Assembly: GCA_003506065.1 (NCBI GenBank)
Contig: DNXA01000211.1
Location: 1 to 7,225, forward strand
Reading direction: 5' to 3'
Origin: Actinomycetota bacterium
GTDB taxonomy: Bacteria; Actinomycetota; Actinomycetes; S36-B12
DNA: 7,225 bases
The stretch's first letter is position 1. The number at the start of each line of letters is the position of its first letter. Made by a program: the position numbers and the translations under genes. This document shows positions 1 to 5,928 of this stretch, in pieces. The notes beneath the pieces are model-generated. The model was not told the origin of the DNA and ran no database searches. It was given only the letters and a program-made list of their open reading frames with translations.

Positions 1-1380
1 TCCTGGTACGAGCTGTTTCCGCGCAGCGAGGGTGCGGATCTGGCAAAGAAGAGTTCTGGAACCTTTCGCACCGCGATGCTGCGCCTGCCAGCGATTGCCG
101 CGATGGGCTTCGACGTGGTCTACGTGCCCCCTATCCACCCGGTAGGCGAGGTCAATCGCAAGGGACCCAACAACATCCTGACGCCCAAGCCTGGTGATCC
201 TGGCTCTCCCTGGGCAATCGGCTCAACTGCCGGAGGCCACGATGCGATCCACCCGGATCTTGGGAGCCTGACCGACTTCGCTGCGTTTGTGGCGCGAATC
301 GACGAACTCGGCATGGAACTGGCGCTTGATCTCGCCTTGCAGACGGCGCCAGACCATCCGTGGGTCAGCTCCAATCCCGAGTGGTTCACCACCAGGGCTG
401 ACGGCACGATCGCGCATGCCGAGAATCCACCGAAGAAGTACCAGGACATCTACCCGCTCAACTTCGACCTGGACCCCGAGGGCCTGTACCAGGAAGTCGA
501 GCGCATCGTCCGACTGTGGATCGCCCGAGGCGTGCGCATCTTCCGGGTAGACAACCCGCACACCAAGCCATTGTGGGTATGGGAACGCCTGATCGCGGCA
601 ATCAATAGCACCGATCCCGAGGTGCTCTTCCTGGCGGAGGCCTTCACTCGGCCGCCAATGATGCGGGCCCTTGCACAGATCGGATTCCAGCAGAGCTACA
701 CCTACTTCACCTGGCGCAACTCCCGACAGGAGCTGGAGGAGTACCTGCGTGAGCTTTCTGGTCCTGCGGCTGCACAGATGCGACCGAACCTGTTCACCAA
801 TACTCCTGACATCCTCACGGAGTACCTGCAGAACGGTGGTCCGAACGCCTTTGAGATTCGTGCCATCCTGGCCGCCACTCTCTCGCCAAGCTTCGGCGTC
901 TACAGCGGATTCGAGCTCTTCGAGCACGTCGCACTTCGCCCAGGAAGTGAGGAGTACCTCGACAGCGAGAAATTCCAATACCGCCCACGCAATTGGAAGG
1001 CCGCTGAGGATCAGGGACGCTCACTTGCGCCGTTGCTCACACAGCTCAATGCCATTCGTCGGGCGCATCCTGCGCTGCAGGATCTGCGCTCCCTGCATTT
1101 CCACGCAAGCAGCAATGACAGCATCATCGCCTTCTCCAAAGTCGACAAGGGCGATCTGATGCTTGTGGTGTGCTCCTTGGATTCCTACCAAGCACAACAG
1201 GCAGTCATCTCGTGGGATATGTCGGCACTGGGGCTTGATTGGGACCAAAGGTTCATTGCCAATGATCTGCTGCACGACCACTCTTGGACCTGGAGTCGCG
1301 AGGCCTTCGTTCGCCTTGCGCCTTGGGAACACGTGGCCCACGTGATCCACGTGCCGAGGGAGGTCGCTGATGGCAATTAG
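1..1380 (+). CDS. glgE: alpha-1,4-glucan:maltose-1-phosphate maltosyltransferase GlgE (5' end outside window)
   Basis: This GH13_3 enzyme transfers maltosyl units from alpha-maltose-1-phosphate to the non-reducing end of alpha-1,4-glucans in the cytoplasm. The frame is open from base 1 (SWYELFPRSEG, a hallmark GlgE segment just before the catalytic barrel), so the gene begins upstream. The ATG at 76 is internal. Visible motifs are PPIHPVGEVNRKGPNN, GDPGSPWAIGS, the nucleophile Asp in FRVDNPHTKP (codon 550-552), the acid/base Glu in LFLAEAFTRP (637-639), and the third Asp in TNTPDILT (808-810). The spacing of these three residues (29 and 86) matches D394/E423/D480 of Streptomyces coelicolor GlgE as I recall it. 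That implies about 210 N-terminal residues are missing. The C-terminal beta domain is complete and ends at TAG. The gene overlaps glgB by 11 bp. No treS or pep2 gene lies between the two, unlike Streptomyces clusters, and the arrangement resembles mycobacteria. Confidence 0.97.
   Translation, partial: SWYELFPRSEGADLAKKSSGTFRTAMLRLPAIAAMGFDVVYVPPIHPVGEVNRKGPNNILTPKPGDPGSPWAIGSTAGGHDAIHPDLGSLTDFAAFVARIDELGMELALDLALQTAPDHPWVSSNPEWFTTRADGTIAHAENPPKKYQDIYPLNFDLDPEGLYQEVERIVRLWIARGVRIFRVDNPHTKPLWVWERLIAAINSTDPEVLFLAEAFTRPPMMRALAQIGFQQSYTYFTWRNSRQELEEYLRELSGPAAAQMRPNLFTNTPDILTEYLQNGGPNAFEIRAILAATLSPSFGVYSGFELFEHVALRPGSEEYLDSEKFQYRPRNWKAAEDQGRSLAPLLTQLNAIRRAHPALQDLRSLHFHASSNDSIIAFSKVDKGDLMLVVCSLDSYQAQQAVISWDMSALGLDWDQRFIANDLLHDHSWTWSREAFVRLAPWEHVAHVIHVPREVADGN
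1356..1364 (+). promoter_or_regulatory. ribosome binding site for glgB inside glgE
   Basis: GAGGGAGGT lies five bases before the ATG at 1370 and within the last codons of glgE. It is the strongest Shine-Dalgarno match in the window and fixes the glgB start. Because the start lies upstream of the glgE stop codon, translation of the two genes is probably coupled (inference). Confidence 0.8.
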
Positions 1381-3562
1381 CCCGATCAAGCGATACGAGG
1401 CGAGCCTGGGCGAGCTGGATCAGATTGTCGACGGCTGGCATCACAATCCCCACGCCATTCTCGGACCGCATCCCTGCGGCGATTCCGTCACGATTCGCGT
1501 CCTGCGGCCCACTGCAGATGCAGTGACCGTGGTGACTCCCGACTCGCGTATCCCGATGACTCATGAGCATCGGGGCATCTGGTTTGCCATCCTGCCGGGC
1601 GATCAAGTGCCGACGTATGTCGTCGATGCGACCTACGCCGGCGTCGTCATTCCAGGCGACGATCCCTACCGATTCCTTCCCACACTTGGCGAAATCGACT
1701 TGCACCTGATTTCTGAGGGCCGGCACGAACAACTGTGGCAGGTGCTCGGTTCGCATGTCCGCCAATACGACACCCCCTTCGGCTTGGTCACAGGTGTCTC
1801 CTTCGCCGTGTGGGCCCCAAGTGCTCAGGGGGTGCGGGTCAGCGGTGACTTCAATTTCTGGGACGGAACCGCGCATCCGATGCGCAGCCTTGGATCCACG
1901 GGAGTATGGGAACTGTTCGTGCCAAGCATCGGCGCTGCCACGATCTACAAGTTCAACGTGCTCGGCAAGGACGGTGTCTGGCGCGAGAAGGCCGACCCCA
2001 TGGCCTACGCCACTGAAGTGCCACCAGCAAGCAGTTCCATTGTGTTCACTTCAGAGCACCAATGGGCCGACCAAGGCTGGATAGCCAAGCGAGAGTCGTC
2101 TGATCCTCATCGATTGCCATTGAGCATCTATGAGGTGCATCTAGGGTCCTGGCGGCCGCACCTTGACTACCGTGGGCTGGCCACTGAACTTGTGGCATAC
2201 GTGCAGGAATGTGGATTCACCCACATCGAATTCATGCCCCTTGCCGAGCATCCGTATGCACCATCCTGGGGTTACCACGTCACCTCCTACTTCGCCCCGT
2301 CCGCACGCTTCGGCTCACCAGATGACCTCAGGTACTTGATCGACGCCCTGCACCAGGCCGGCATCGGTGTACTCGTGGATTGGGTACCCGCCCATTTCGC
2401 GACCGACCCGTGGGCTCTTGTTCGCTTCGATGGAACAGCGCTCTATGAGCATCCCGATCCACAACGTGGAGAGCACCCGGACTGGGGTTCGTACATCTTC
2501 AACTATGGCCGCACAGAGGTTCGCAATTTTCTCGTGGCCAACGCCATCTACTGGCTCGAGGAATTTCACATCGATGGATTGCGTGTCGACGGTGTGGCAT
2601 CGATGCTGTATCTGGACTACTCCCGCAAGGAAGGCCAATGGTCGCCGAATCAGTTCGGCGGTCGAGAGAACCTTGAGGCGGTCTCCTTCCTGCAGGAGAT
2701 GAACGCGACGGTCTACAAACGTGTGCCCGGGGTGATGACGATTGCCGAGGAGTCCACCGCCTGGCCGGGCGTGACGCAGCCGACCTTCAATGGTGGGCTT
2801 GGCTTTGGGTTCAAGTGGAACATGGGTTGGATGCATGACTCCCTCGACTACATCAGTCGCGAGCCGATCCATCGGAAGTATCACCACAATTCGATGACCT
2901 TCTCGATGATGTATGCCTACAGCGAGCGATTCGTGCTGCCGCTGTCACACGATGAGGTCGTGCATGGCAAGGGCTCGCTCATCGGCAAGATGCCCGGAGA
3001 TCGCTGGCAGCAGCTGGCAAACCTGCGCGCCTACCTTGGATTCATGTGGGCGCATCCCGGAAAGAAGCTCATCTTCATGGGCTCGGAGTTCGCCCAGTCG
3101 CATGAGTGGAACAGCGAGAAGGGCCTGGAGTGGTGGCTGCTGGAGTTCGCCGAGCACGCAGGCATGCTCGCAACGGTCAGTGACTTGAATCGGGTGTACC
3201 GCGAGCATCCGGCGCTGTGGCAGCGCGACGACTCCCCTGCTGGGTTCGAGTGGCTGGATGCCAATGACTCCGCGTCAAACATCTTCAGTTGGCTTCGATG
3301 GGATGAGGCTGGCAGCTGTGTGGCCGTGGCCGTGAACATGTCGCCAGTTCCGCGCACGACCTATCGAATGGCACTGCCATTCGCCGGGGAGTGGACAGAA
3401 CTGATCAACACCGATGCCGCAAACTACGGCGGCACCGGATTGGGCAATCTGGGAACGGTAACGGCGTACCCGCAGGCATGGAATGCAAGGCCAGCCTCAG
3501 CTGACATCGTGCTGCCACCGCTCTCTGCTGTGTATCTGTCCTTCACGCGCGCACGGGAGTAA
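1370..3562 (+). CDS. glgB: 1,4-alpha-glucan branching enzyme GlgB
   Basis: This cytoplasmic GH13 enzyme cuts an alpha-1,4-glucan chain and rejoins it through an alpha-1,6 linkage, giving branches that GlgE can extend. The 730 residues match the usual actinobacterial length (about 730). Domains in order are an N1 module (about 20-110), a CBM48 module (about 130-225, FAVWAPSAQGVRVSGDFNFWDG), the catalytic barrel (about 250-600) and an all-beta C-terminal domain (about 630-727). Catalytic residues are Asp407 in HIDGLRVDGVASM (nucleophile), Glu460 in TIAEES (acid/base) and Asp528 in LSHDEVVHGK. The strings YSRKEGQWSPNQFGGRENLE and GFKWNMGWMHDSLDY are diagnostic for GlgB. One deviation is SWGYH with His303, where the GlgB proteins I know have Gln. 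The start is set by a strong Shine-Dalgarno. The gene is co-directional and overlapping with glgE and convergent with the HEPN gene 35 bp away, and no clear terminator hairpin is visible between them. Confidence 0.98.
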   Translation: MAISPIKRYEASLGELDQIVDGWHHNPHAILGPHPCGDSVTIRVLRPTADAVTVVTPDSRIPMTHEHRGIWFAILPGDQVPTYVVDATYAGVVIPGDDPYRFLPTLGEIDLHLISEGRHEQLWQVLGSHVRQYDTPFGLVTGVSFAVWAPSAQGVRVSGDFNFWDGTAHPMRSLGSTGVWELFVPSIGAATIYKFNVLGKDGVWREKADPMAYATEVPPASSSIVFTSEHQWADQGWIAKRESSDPHRLPLSIYEVHLGSWRPHLDYRGLATELVAYVQECGFTHIEFMPLAEHPYAPSWGYHVTSYFAPSARFGSPDDLRYLIDALHQAGIGVLVDWVPAHFATDPWALVRFDGTALYEHPDPQRGEHPDWGSYIFNYGRTEVRNFLVANAIYWLEEFHIDGLRVDGVASMLYLDYSRKEGQWSPNQFGGRENLEAVSFLQEMNATVYKRVPGVMTIAEESTAWPGVTQPTFNGGLGFGFKWNMGWMHDSLDYISREPIHRKYHHNSMTFSMMYAYSERFVLPLSHDEVVHGKGSLIGKMPGDRWQQLANLRAYLGFMWAHPGKKLIFMGSEFAQSHEWNSEKGLEWWLLEFAEHAGMLATVSDLNRVYREHPALWQRDDSPAGFEWLDANDSASNIFSWLRWDEAGSCVAVAVNMSPVPRTTYRMALPFAGEWTELINTDAANYGGTGLGNLGTVTAYPQAWNARPASADIVLPPLSAVYLSFTRARE

Positions 3563-3597
3563 CCACTCCACTCAAGCCGCGCCTTGCTGGCTGCGAG

Positions 3598-4065
3598 TTA
3601 GAACGGCGGCATGATCGCGATGATCGTCTCGGCGCGATCGACGATGGCGTGGGCAGCGGGTTTGGCCTGCTTCAGATCATCGGCCCCTGCCGTGGGCCGA
3701 TCAGGGTCTGGGTATTGCGTGTCATTGCGCAGGCTACGCATCCAGGAGAACTCGCGAAATTCCTCCTGGCGCGGCGGTTCGAGTTGAGCCAGCACAACTT
3801 CCAGCAGCACCGCGTGGGCACCCTCACCCCGTGGCCGCAGTCCCTGATTGATCAGCAGCGCTGCCATGGCAAGCCGCGCCGCATCGTAGGCGAGCACAAA
3901 TGCGCCTGCGGGGTCAATCGTCTTGATTGCCTCGACGGCGCTCAACCGTTGTCGCGCCGTGGCAATGTACGAGGCCGCCAGGTCTGAACTGGGTTGCGTT
4001 CTGGTCAGCCGACCGTCATCAAGCAGGCGCTGAACCTGAGCACGGCCCTGCTCCCATCGTTTCAT
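3598..4065 (-). CDS. HEPN-domain protein, putative toxin partner of the MNT protein
   Basis: A 155-residue, apparently all-helical soluble protein. HEPN-type features are helices around residues 28-50 and 55-75 (AFVLAYDAARLAMAALLINQG), a conserved GxGAH element at 81-84, and the motif MRSLRNDTQYPD at 109-120. HEPN ribonucleases normally carry R-x4-6-H. Here Arg113 is followed by NDTQ and then Tyr118 where the His would be, so RNase activity is uncertain. The ATG overlaps the stop of the MNT gene in an ATGA junction (4062-4065) and has no good Shine-Dalgarno of its own, so it is probably translated by coupling. In known MNT-HEPN modules the HEPN protein is the toxin and the MNT protein neutralises it, for HepT/MntA by adenylylating a HEPN tyrosine. 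That role is inferred from context. The stop is TAA. A non-toxic HEPN accessory protein is the main alternative. Confidence 0.85.
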   Translation of the reverse strand: MKRWEQGRAQVQRLLDDGRLTRTQPSSDLAASYIATARQRLSAVEAIKTIDPAGAFVLAYDAARLAMAALLINQGLRPRGEGAHAVLLEVVLAQLEPPRQEEFREFSWMRSLRNDTQYPDPDRPTAGADDLKQAKPAAHAIVDRAETIIAIMPPF

Positions 4066-4652
4066 GCGCTCGGCTTGTCGATGTGCAGCCGGACCAGGGG
4101 CCGGGTGTGCAAAGTACGCAAGAACGAATCGGTGGCGCTAGCCCATGATGCTGCAGATACAGCGCGAATGTTCACTTCACGGCCCAGTGCCCGCCCGGCT
4201 TCTTCGGCGGCTTCATGCAGAGCCCGACGCGGCGGATCTCCGACGACGAGCACGTCGATGTCTTGTGGTGGACTTCCTGGCTCACCCATTCTGCGCGCGG
4301 CCCAAGAGCCGTAGATGTACACGTCGTCGATGCCCCCAATGGTGCCCAGGACGCGAGGAATCACGGTCATCGGGCCGTAGCTGAGCAGCAGCAGTTGGCG
4401 CAAGGATTCGTACGCCGGACTTGCAGAATCAGCCGACAGTTGATGGTGGCGTCCAACGCGGCGTTCGGTGACCACGCCGACCCGAACAAGCCGCTGGGCT
4501 TCACGGTGTGTGCTGGCATAGGAAGTGCCGGTCATCCGCGCAAGATCGGCAATCGTGAACGCCTGATCGGGGTTCAGCAGCACACACGCCAAGATCTCAC
4601 CCTGCGAGTCAGAGCGGAAGAGCGCTGAGAGCTCCGGTGCCGAGTTATTCAT
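4062..4652 (-). CDS. winged-helix DNA-binding/nucleotidyltransferase (MNT) fusion, putative antitoxin
   Basis: A 196-residue two-domain protein. Residues about 8-72 form an ArsR-like winged helix (ALFRSDSQGEIL, FTIADLARMTGTSYASTHRE, VGVVTERRVGRHH with the basic wing). Residues about 95-192 form a minimal nucleotidyltransferase of the pol-beta type with YIYGSWAAR (Gly115-Ser116), DIDVLVVG (Asp131, Asp133) and REVNIRAVS, whose Glu159 sits where the third acidic residue is expected. The catalytic set therefore looks intact. The start at 4652 is chosen because MNNSAPELSALFRS begins the domain and because a promoter places transcription start on that ATG. A longer frame reaching 4769 would overlap the thioredoxin gene and add unrelated residues. 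The HEPN gene follows with a 4-bp overlap. Expected roles are AMP transfer onto, and neutralisation of, the HEPN protein, and autorepression through the winged helix (inference from the family). Confidence 0.88.
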   Translation of the reverse strand: MNNSAPELSALFRSDSQGEILACVLLNPDQAFTIADLARMTGTSYASTHREAQRLVRVGVVTERRVGRHHQLSADSASPAYESLRQLLLLSYGPMTVIPRVLGTIGGIDDVYIYGSWAARRMGEPGSPPQDIDVLVVGDPPRRALHEAAEEAGRALGREVNIRAVSAASWASATDSFLRTLHTRPLVRLHIDKPSA

Positions 4653-4689
4653 ATACGCGATACTAATATCGTGAAATAGGGTATGACAA
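4653..4689 (-). promoter_or_regulatory. probable leaderless promoter of the MNT-HEPN pair
   Basis: Read on the minus strand, a -35 box TTGTCA (4689-4684) is followed after 18 bases by the -10 box TAGTAT (4665-4660). Seven bases then lead to the A of the ATG at 4652. That places transcription start on the start codon, and no Shine-Dalgarno is present, as expected for the leaderless mRNAs common in actinobacteria. The promoter lies in the 55-bp gap after the thioredoxin gene, so the pair can be expressed independently of it. Confidence 0.6.
4658..4671. repeat. perfect inverted repeat over the -10 box, candidate operator
   Basis: CGATA-CTAA-TATCG is a perfect dyad with 5-base arms and a 4-base spacer. 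It overlaps the proposed -10 element of the MNT gene and ends six bases before its start codon. A dimeric winged-helix protein bound here would block the promoter. Since the first gene encodes such a domain, autorepression is the natural reading (inference). Confidence 0.5.
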
Positions 4690-4707
4690 GTGCCTGCGGA
4701 TCTCCTG

Positions 4708-5619
4708 CTAGAACAAGGCGCTCGCAAGCGCTGTCCGCGCCGGCGCCACCGCTGGATCATCATCGGCAATCACGAACAGCTCCAATAAGCGCGTGCGCGC
4801 GCGATTGCGCTCATCACCCGAAGTCGCCTTCACTGTTGCGATCAAGCGCGCAAAGGCAGCGGTCCAATCGCTGTTCAATGCCTCGGCATCGGCAAGATCC
4901 AGCTGCGCATCGACATCGGACTGAGCAGCATCAGCAACCAAGGTTGCTGCCTCGCTTCTGCGGTACAGACCAACCATTGCCAGCCCGGCCTGGGCGTCTG
5001 TGTCGTTGGGGGTCTGCTGCAGCACTTCACGATAGGCCGCTTCTGCGGCGAGCCAATCACCTGCTTCAACCGCATCAAAAGCGGCGATGAATCGAGGGTC
5101 GATTGTCTCTTCATCTTCGACATCAGCAGCCGGCGCTGACGCCTGACCAAGGGTGCCGGTCACTCCCTGCTCTGCTGCAACCTTGAGCAGTTCAGCGAGC
5201 ACCTGCTTGATCTGGGCTTCGGGGTAGACACCCTGGAACAGTGGAAGCACTTGCCCTTTGACGACGGCAAACACTGAAGGGATCGACTGCACCTGGAAGG
5301 CCTGAGCGATTCGAGGCTCGGCGTCGACATCAACCTTGGCAAGAATCCACGCACCCCCTGCCTCAGCTGCGAGTTTCTCCAGGACTGGTGACAACTGCTT
5401 GCACGGCTCACACCAGGTTGCCCACAGGTCGATCACGATCGGAACAACGTTTGACTGATCAAGGATCCGAGTCTGGAACTCGGCCTCGGTCATGTCGAAG
5501 ATCACGCCGGCAGGAGCCTGCGCCTTCGCGGCCTCAGCGGCTTGCTGCTGCTTCTTGTTGTTGGCCAGGGCGCCGAGGTCGATCGCCCCCCGAGCTGCAA
5601 ATGGTGTCGACACAGCCAC
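4708..5619 (-). CDS. thioredoxin-domain protein with C-terminal TPR-like region (CnoX/YbbN type)
   Basis: A 303-residue cytoplasmic protein. The first 38 residues form a low-complexity tail (GAIDLGALA, then Lys/Gln/Ala-rich). Residues about 39-148 are a thioredoxin fold with DLWATWCEPCKQLSPVLE, redox cysteines Cys70 and Cys73, and cis-proline Pro114 in QSIPSVF. Residues about 160-172 are an acidic linker, and about 173-300 are helical TPR-like repeats (AAFDAVEAGDWLAAEAAYREVL and following). This architecture matches E. coli YbbN/CnoX, which links chaperone holding to redox protection, and, as I recall, M. tuberculosis Rv1324. The active site is CEPC rather than CGPC. The start is GTG at 5619: an in-frame stop lies 24 bases upstream and no ATG intervenes. 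An AGG seven bases before it is only a weak ribosome site. A possible small ORF ends 28 bases upstream on the same strand, and the MNT gene follows 55 bases downstream. Confidence 0.92.
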   Translation of the reverse strand: MAVSTPFAARGAIDLGALANNKKQQQAAEAAKAQAPAGVIFDMTEAEFQTRILDQSNVVPIVIDLWATWCEPCKQLSPVLEKLAAEAGGAWILAKVDVDAEPRIAQAFQVQSIPSVFAVVKGQVLPLFQGVYPEAQIKQVLAELLKVAAEQGVTGTLGQASAPAADVEDEETIDPRFIAAFDAVEAGDWLAAEAAYREVLQQTPNDTDAQAGLAMVGLYRRSEAATLVADAAQSDVDAQLDLADAEALNSDWTAAFARLIATVKATSGDERNRARTRLLELFVIADDDPAVAPARTALASALF

Positions 5620-5647
5620 ATTCTTGCCTATGCCGTGAACGCGTCAC

Positions 5648-5743
5648 CTAGCGGAGCAAGCCTCGGTTGGTCAGGGTGCGCCTGCGCAGCGGGGCGAAGA
5701 CGATCCTGTCGACCAGCACTGCCCGCTTGGTGAACTTGTTCAT
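5648..5743 (-). CDS. possible small basic protein or leader peptide (31 residues), unrecognised
   Basis: A short open frame begins MNKFTKRAVLVDRIVFAP, continues with an Arg triplet and a second basic stretch, and ends at TAG. It has nine Lys/Arg and one acidic residue in 31, no cysteine and no clear membrane segment. GAAAGG (minus strand, 5754-5749) sits five bases before the ATG at 5743, an ideal spacing. A second ATG immediately upstream (5746) is only two bases from it. The frame ends 28 bases before the GTG of the thioredoxin-like gene and is not in frame with it, so it could be a cotranscribed small protein or a translated leader. I recognise no family. At this size a chance ORF cannot be excluded, but the ribosome site is better than that of the gene downstream. 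Confidence 0.45.
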   Translation of the reverse strand: MNKFTKRAVLVDRIVFAPLRRRTLTNRGLLR

Positions 5744-5766
5744 CATGACCTTTCGAAATTCACTGT

Positions 5767-5802
5767 TCGATATTCGGGAACGGACTGCCATGCAAAAATG
5801 GC
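5767..5802 (-). promoter_or_regulatory. tentative promoter and dyad upstream of the small ORF and thioredoxin gene
   Basis: On the minus strand TTGCAT (5795-5790) is followed after 17 bases by TATCGA (5772-5767), a modest -35/-10 pair that would start transcription near 5760. The -35 lies inside the inverted repeat GCCAT-GCAAAA-ATGGC (5787-5802; 5-base arms, 6-base loop), which could be a regulator site. Both matches are weak. Confidence 0.25.
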
Positions 5803-5863
5803 TACTCCCAGTTATCTAATGGGAAAGATTGTTGTAGTAGGGAAAGAACGCAAATCAGACACA

Positions 5864-5879
5864 CCGGCAGGCCCGCCGG
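5864..5879. repeat. GC-rich inverted repeat upstream of the Rrf2 gene
   Basis: CCGGC-AGGCCC-GCCGG has 5-base arms and a 6-base loop, and lies four bases before the TTGACA at 5883. No T-run follows on either strand and the flanking genes diverge, so it is not a terminator. It could be an operator or a chance GC-rich dyad. Confidence 0.3.
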
Positions 5880-5882
5880 CCC

Positions 5883-5915
5883 TTGACAACCATTCCCCGC
5901 GAAAAAGAGGACAAT
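5883..5915 (+). promoter_or_regulatory. candidate promoter elements of the Rrf2 gene
   Basis: A consensus -35 hexamer TTGACA lies at 5883-5888. The best -10-like string, GACAAT (5910-5915), is 21 bases downstream, which is longer than the usual 16-19. It lies seven bases before the GTG at 5923, the spacing expected for a leaderless start there. AAGAGG at 5905-5910 could instead be a ribosome site for the ATG at 5914, but only three bases away. The promoter is therefore suggestive and does not settle the start codon. Confidence 0.35.
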
Positions 5916-5928
5916 GCACACCGTGCAT
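5914..5928. repeat. perfect inverted repeat over the Rrf2 start codon, candidate autoregulatory operator
   Basis: ATGCAC-ACC-GTGCAT is a perfect dyad with 6-base arms and a 3-base spacer. It spans both possible start codons (ATG 5914, GTG 5923). Rrf2 proteins are dimers that bind inverted repeats and often repress their own genes, so this is a credible operator. The coding function of the same bases constrains it, so chance remains possible. Confidence 0.45.

Noticed and set aside
223..978. 251-codon open frame on the minus strand within glgE
   Set aside because: Lies opposite the conserved GlgE catalytic core; its translation shows no recognisable motif. It is a composition effect in GC-rich coding DNA.
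2315..2887. 190-codon open frame on the minus strand within glgB
   Set aside because: Antisense to the GlgB active-site region, with no ribosome site or family motif.
3563..3597. bidirectional terminator between glgB and the HEPN gene
   Set aside because: Only a 4-base AGCC/GGCT pairing with a long loop and no T-run on either strand.
4215..4628. 137-codon open frame on the plus strand opposite the MNT gene
   Set aside because: Shadow of the MNT reading frame, which contains clear GS-DxD and winged-helix motifs.
4653..4769. N-terminal extension of the MNT protein by 39 residues
   Set aside because: It would overlap the thioredoxin gene and run through the promoter, and the added residues are Arg/Ser-rich and unlike the family. 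The ATG at 4652 fits domain and promoter.
5765..5781. GTTC/GAAC dyad as a LexA (SOS) box
   Set aside because: The arms are only four bases with a 9-base spacer and do not fit the actinobacterial LexA consensus CGAAC-N4-GTTCG.
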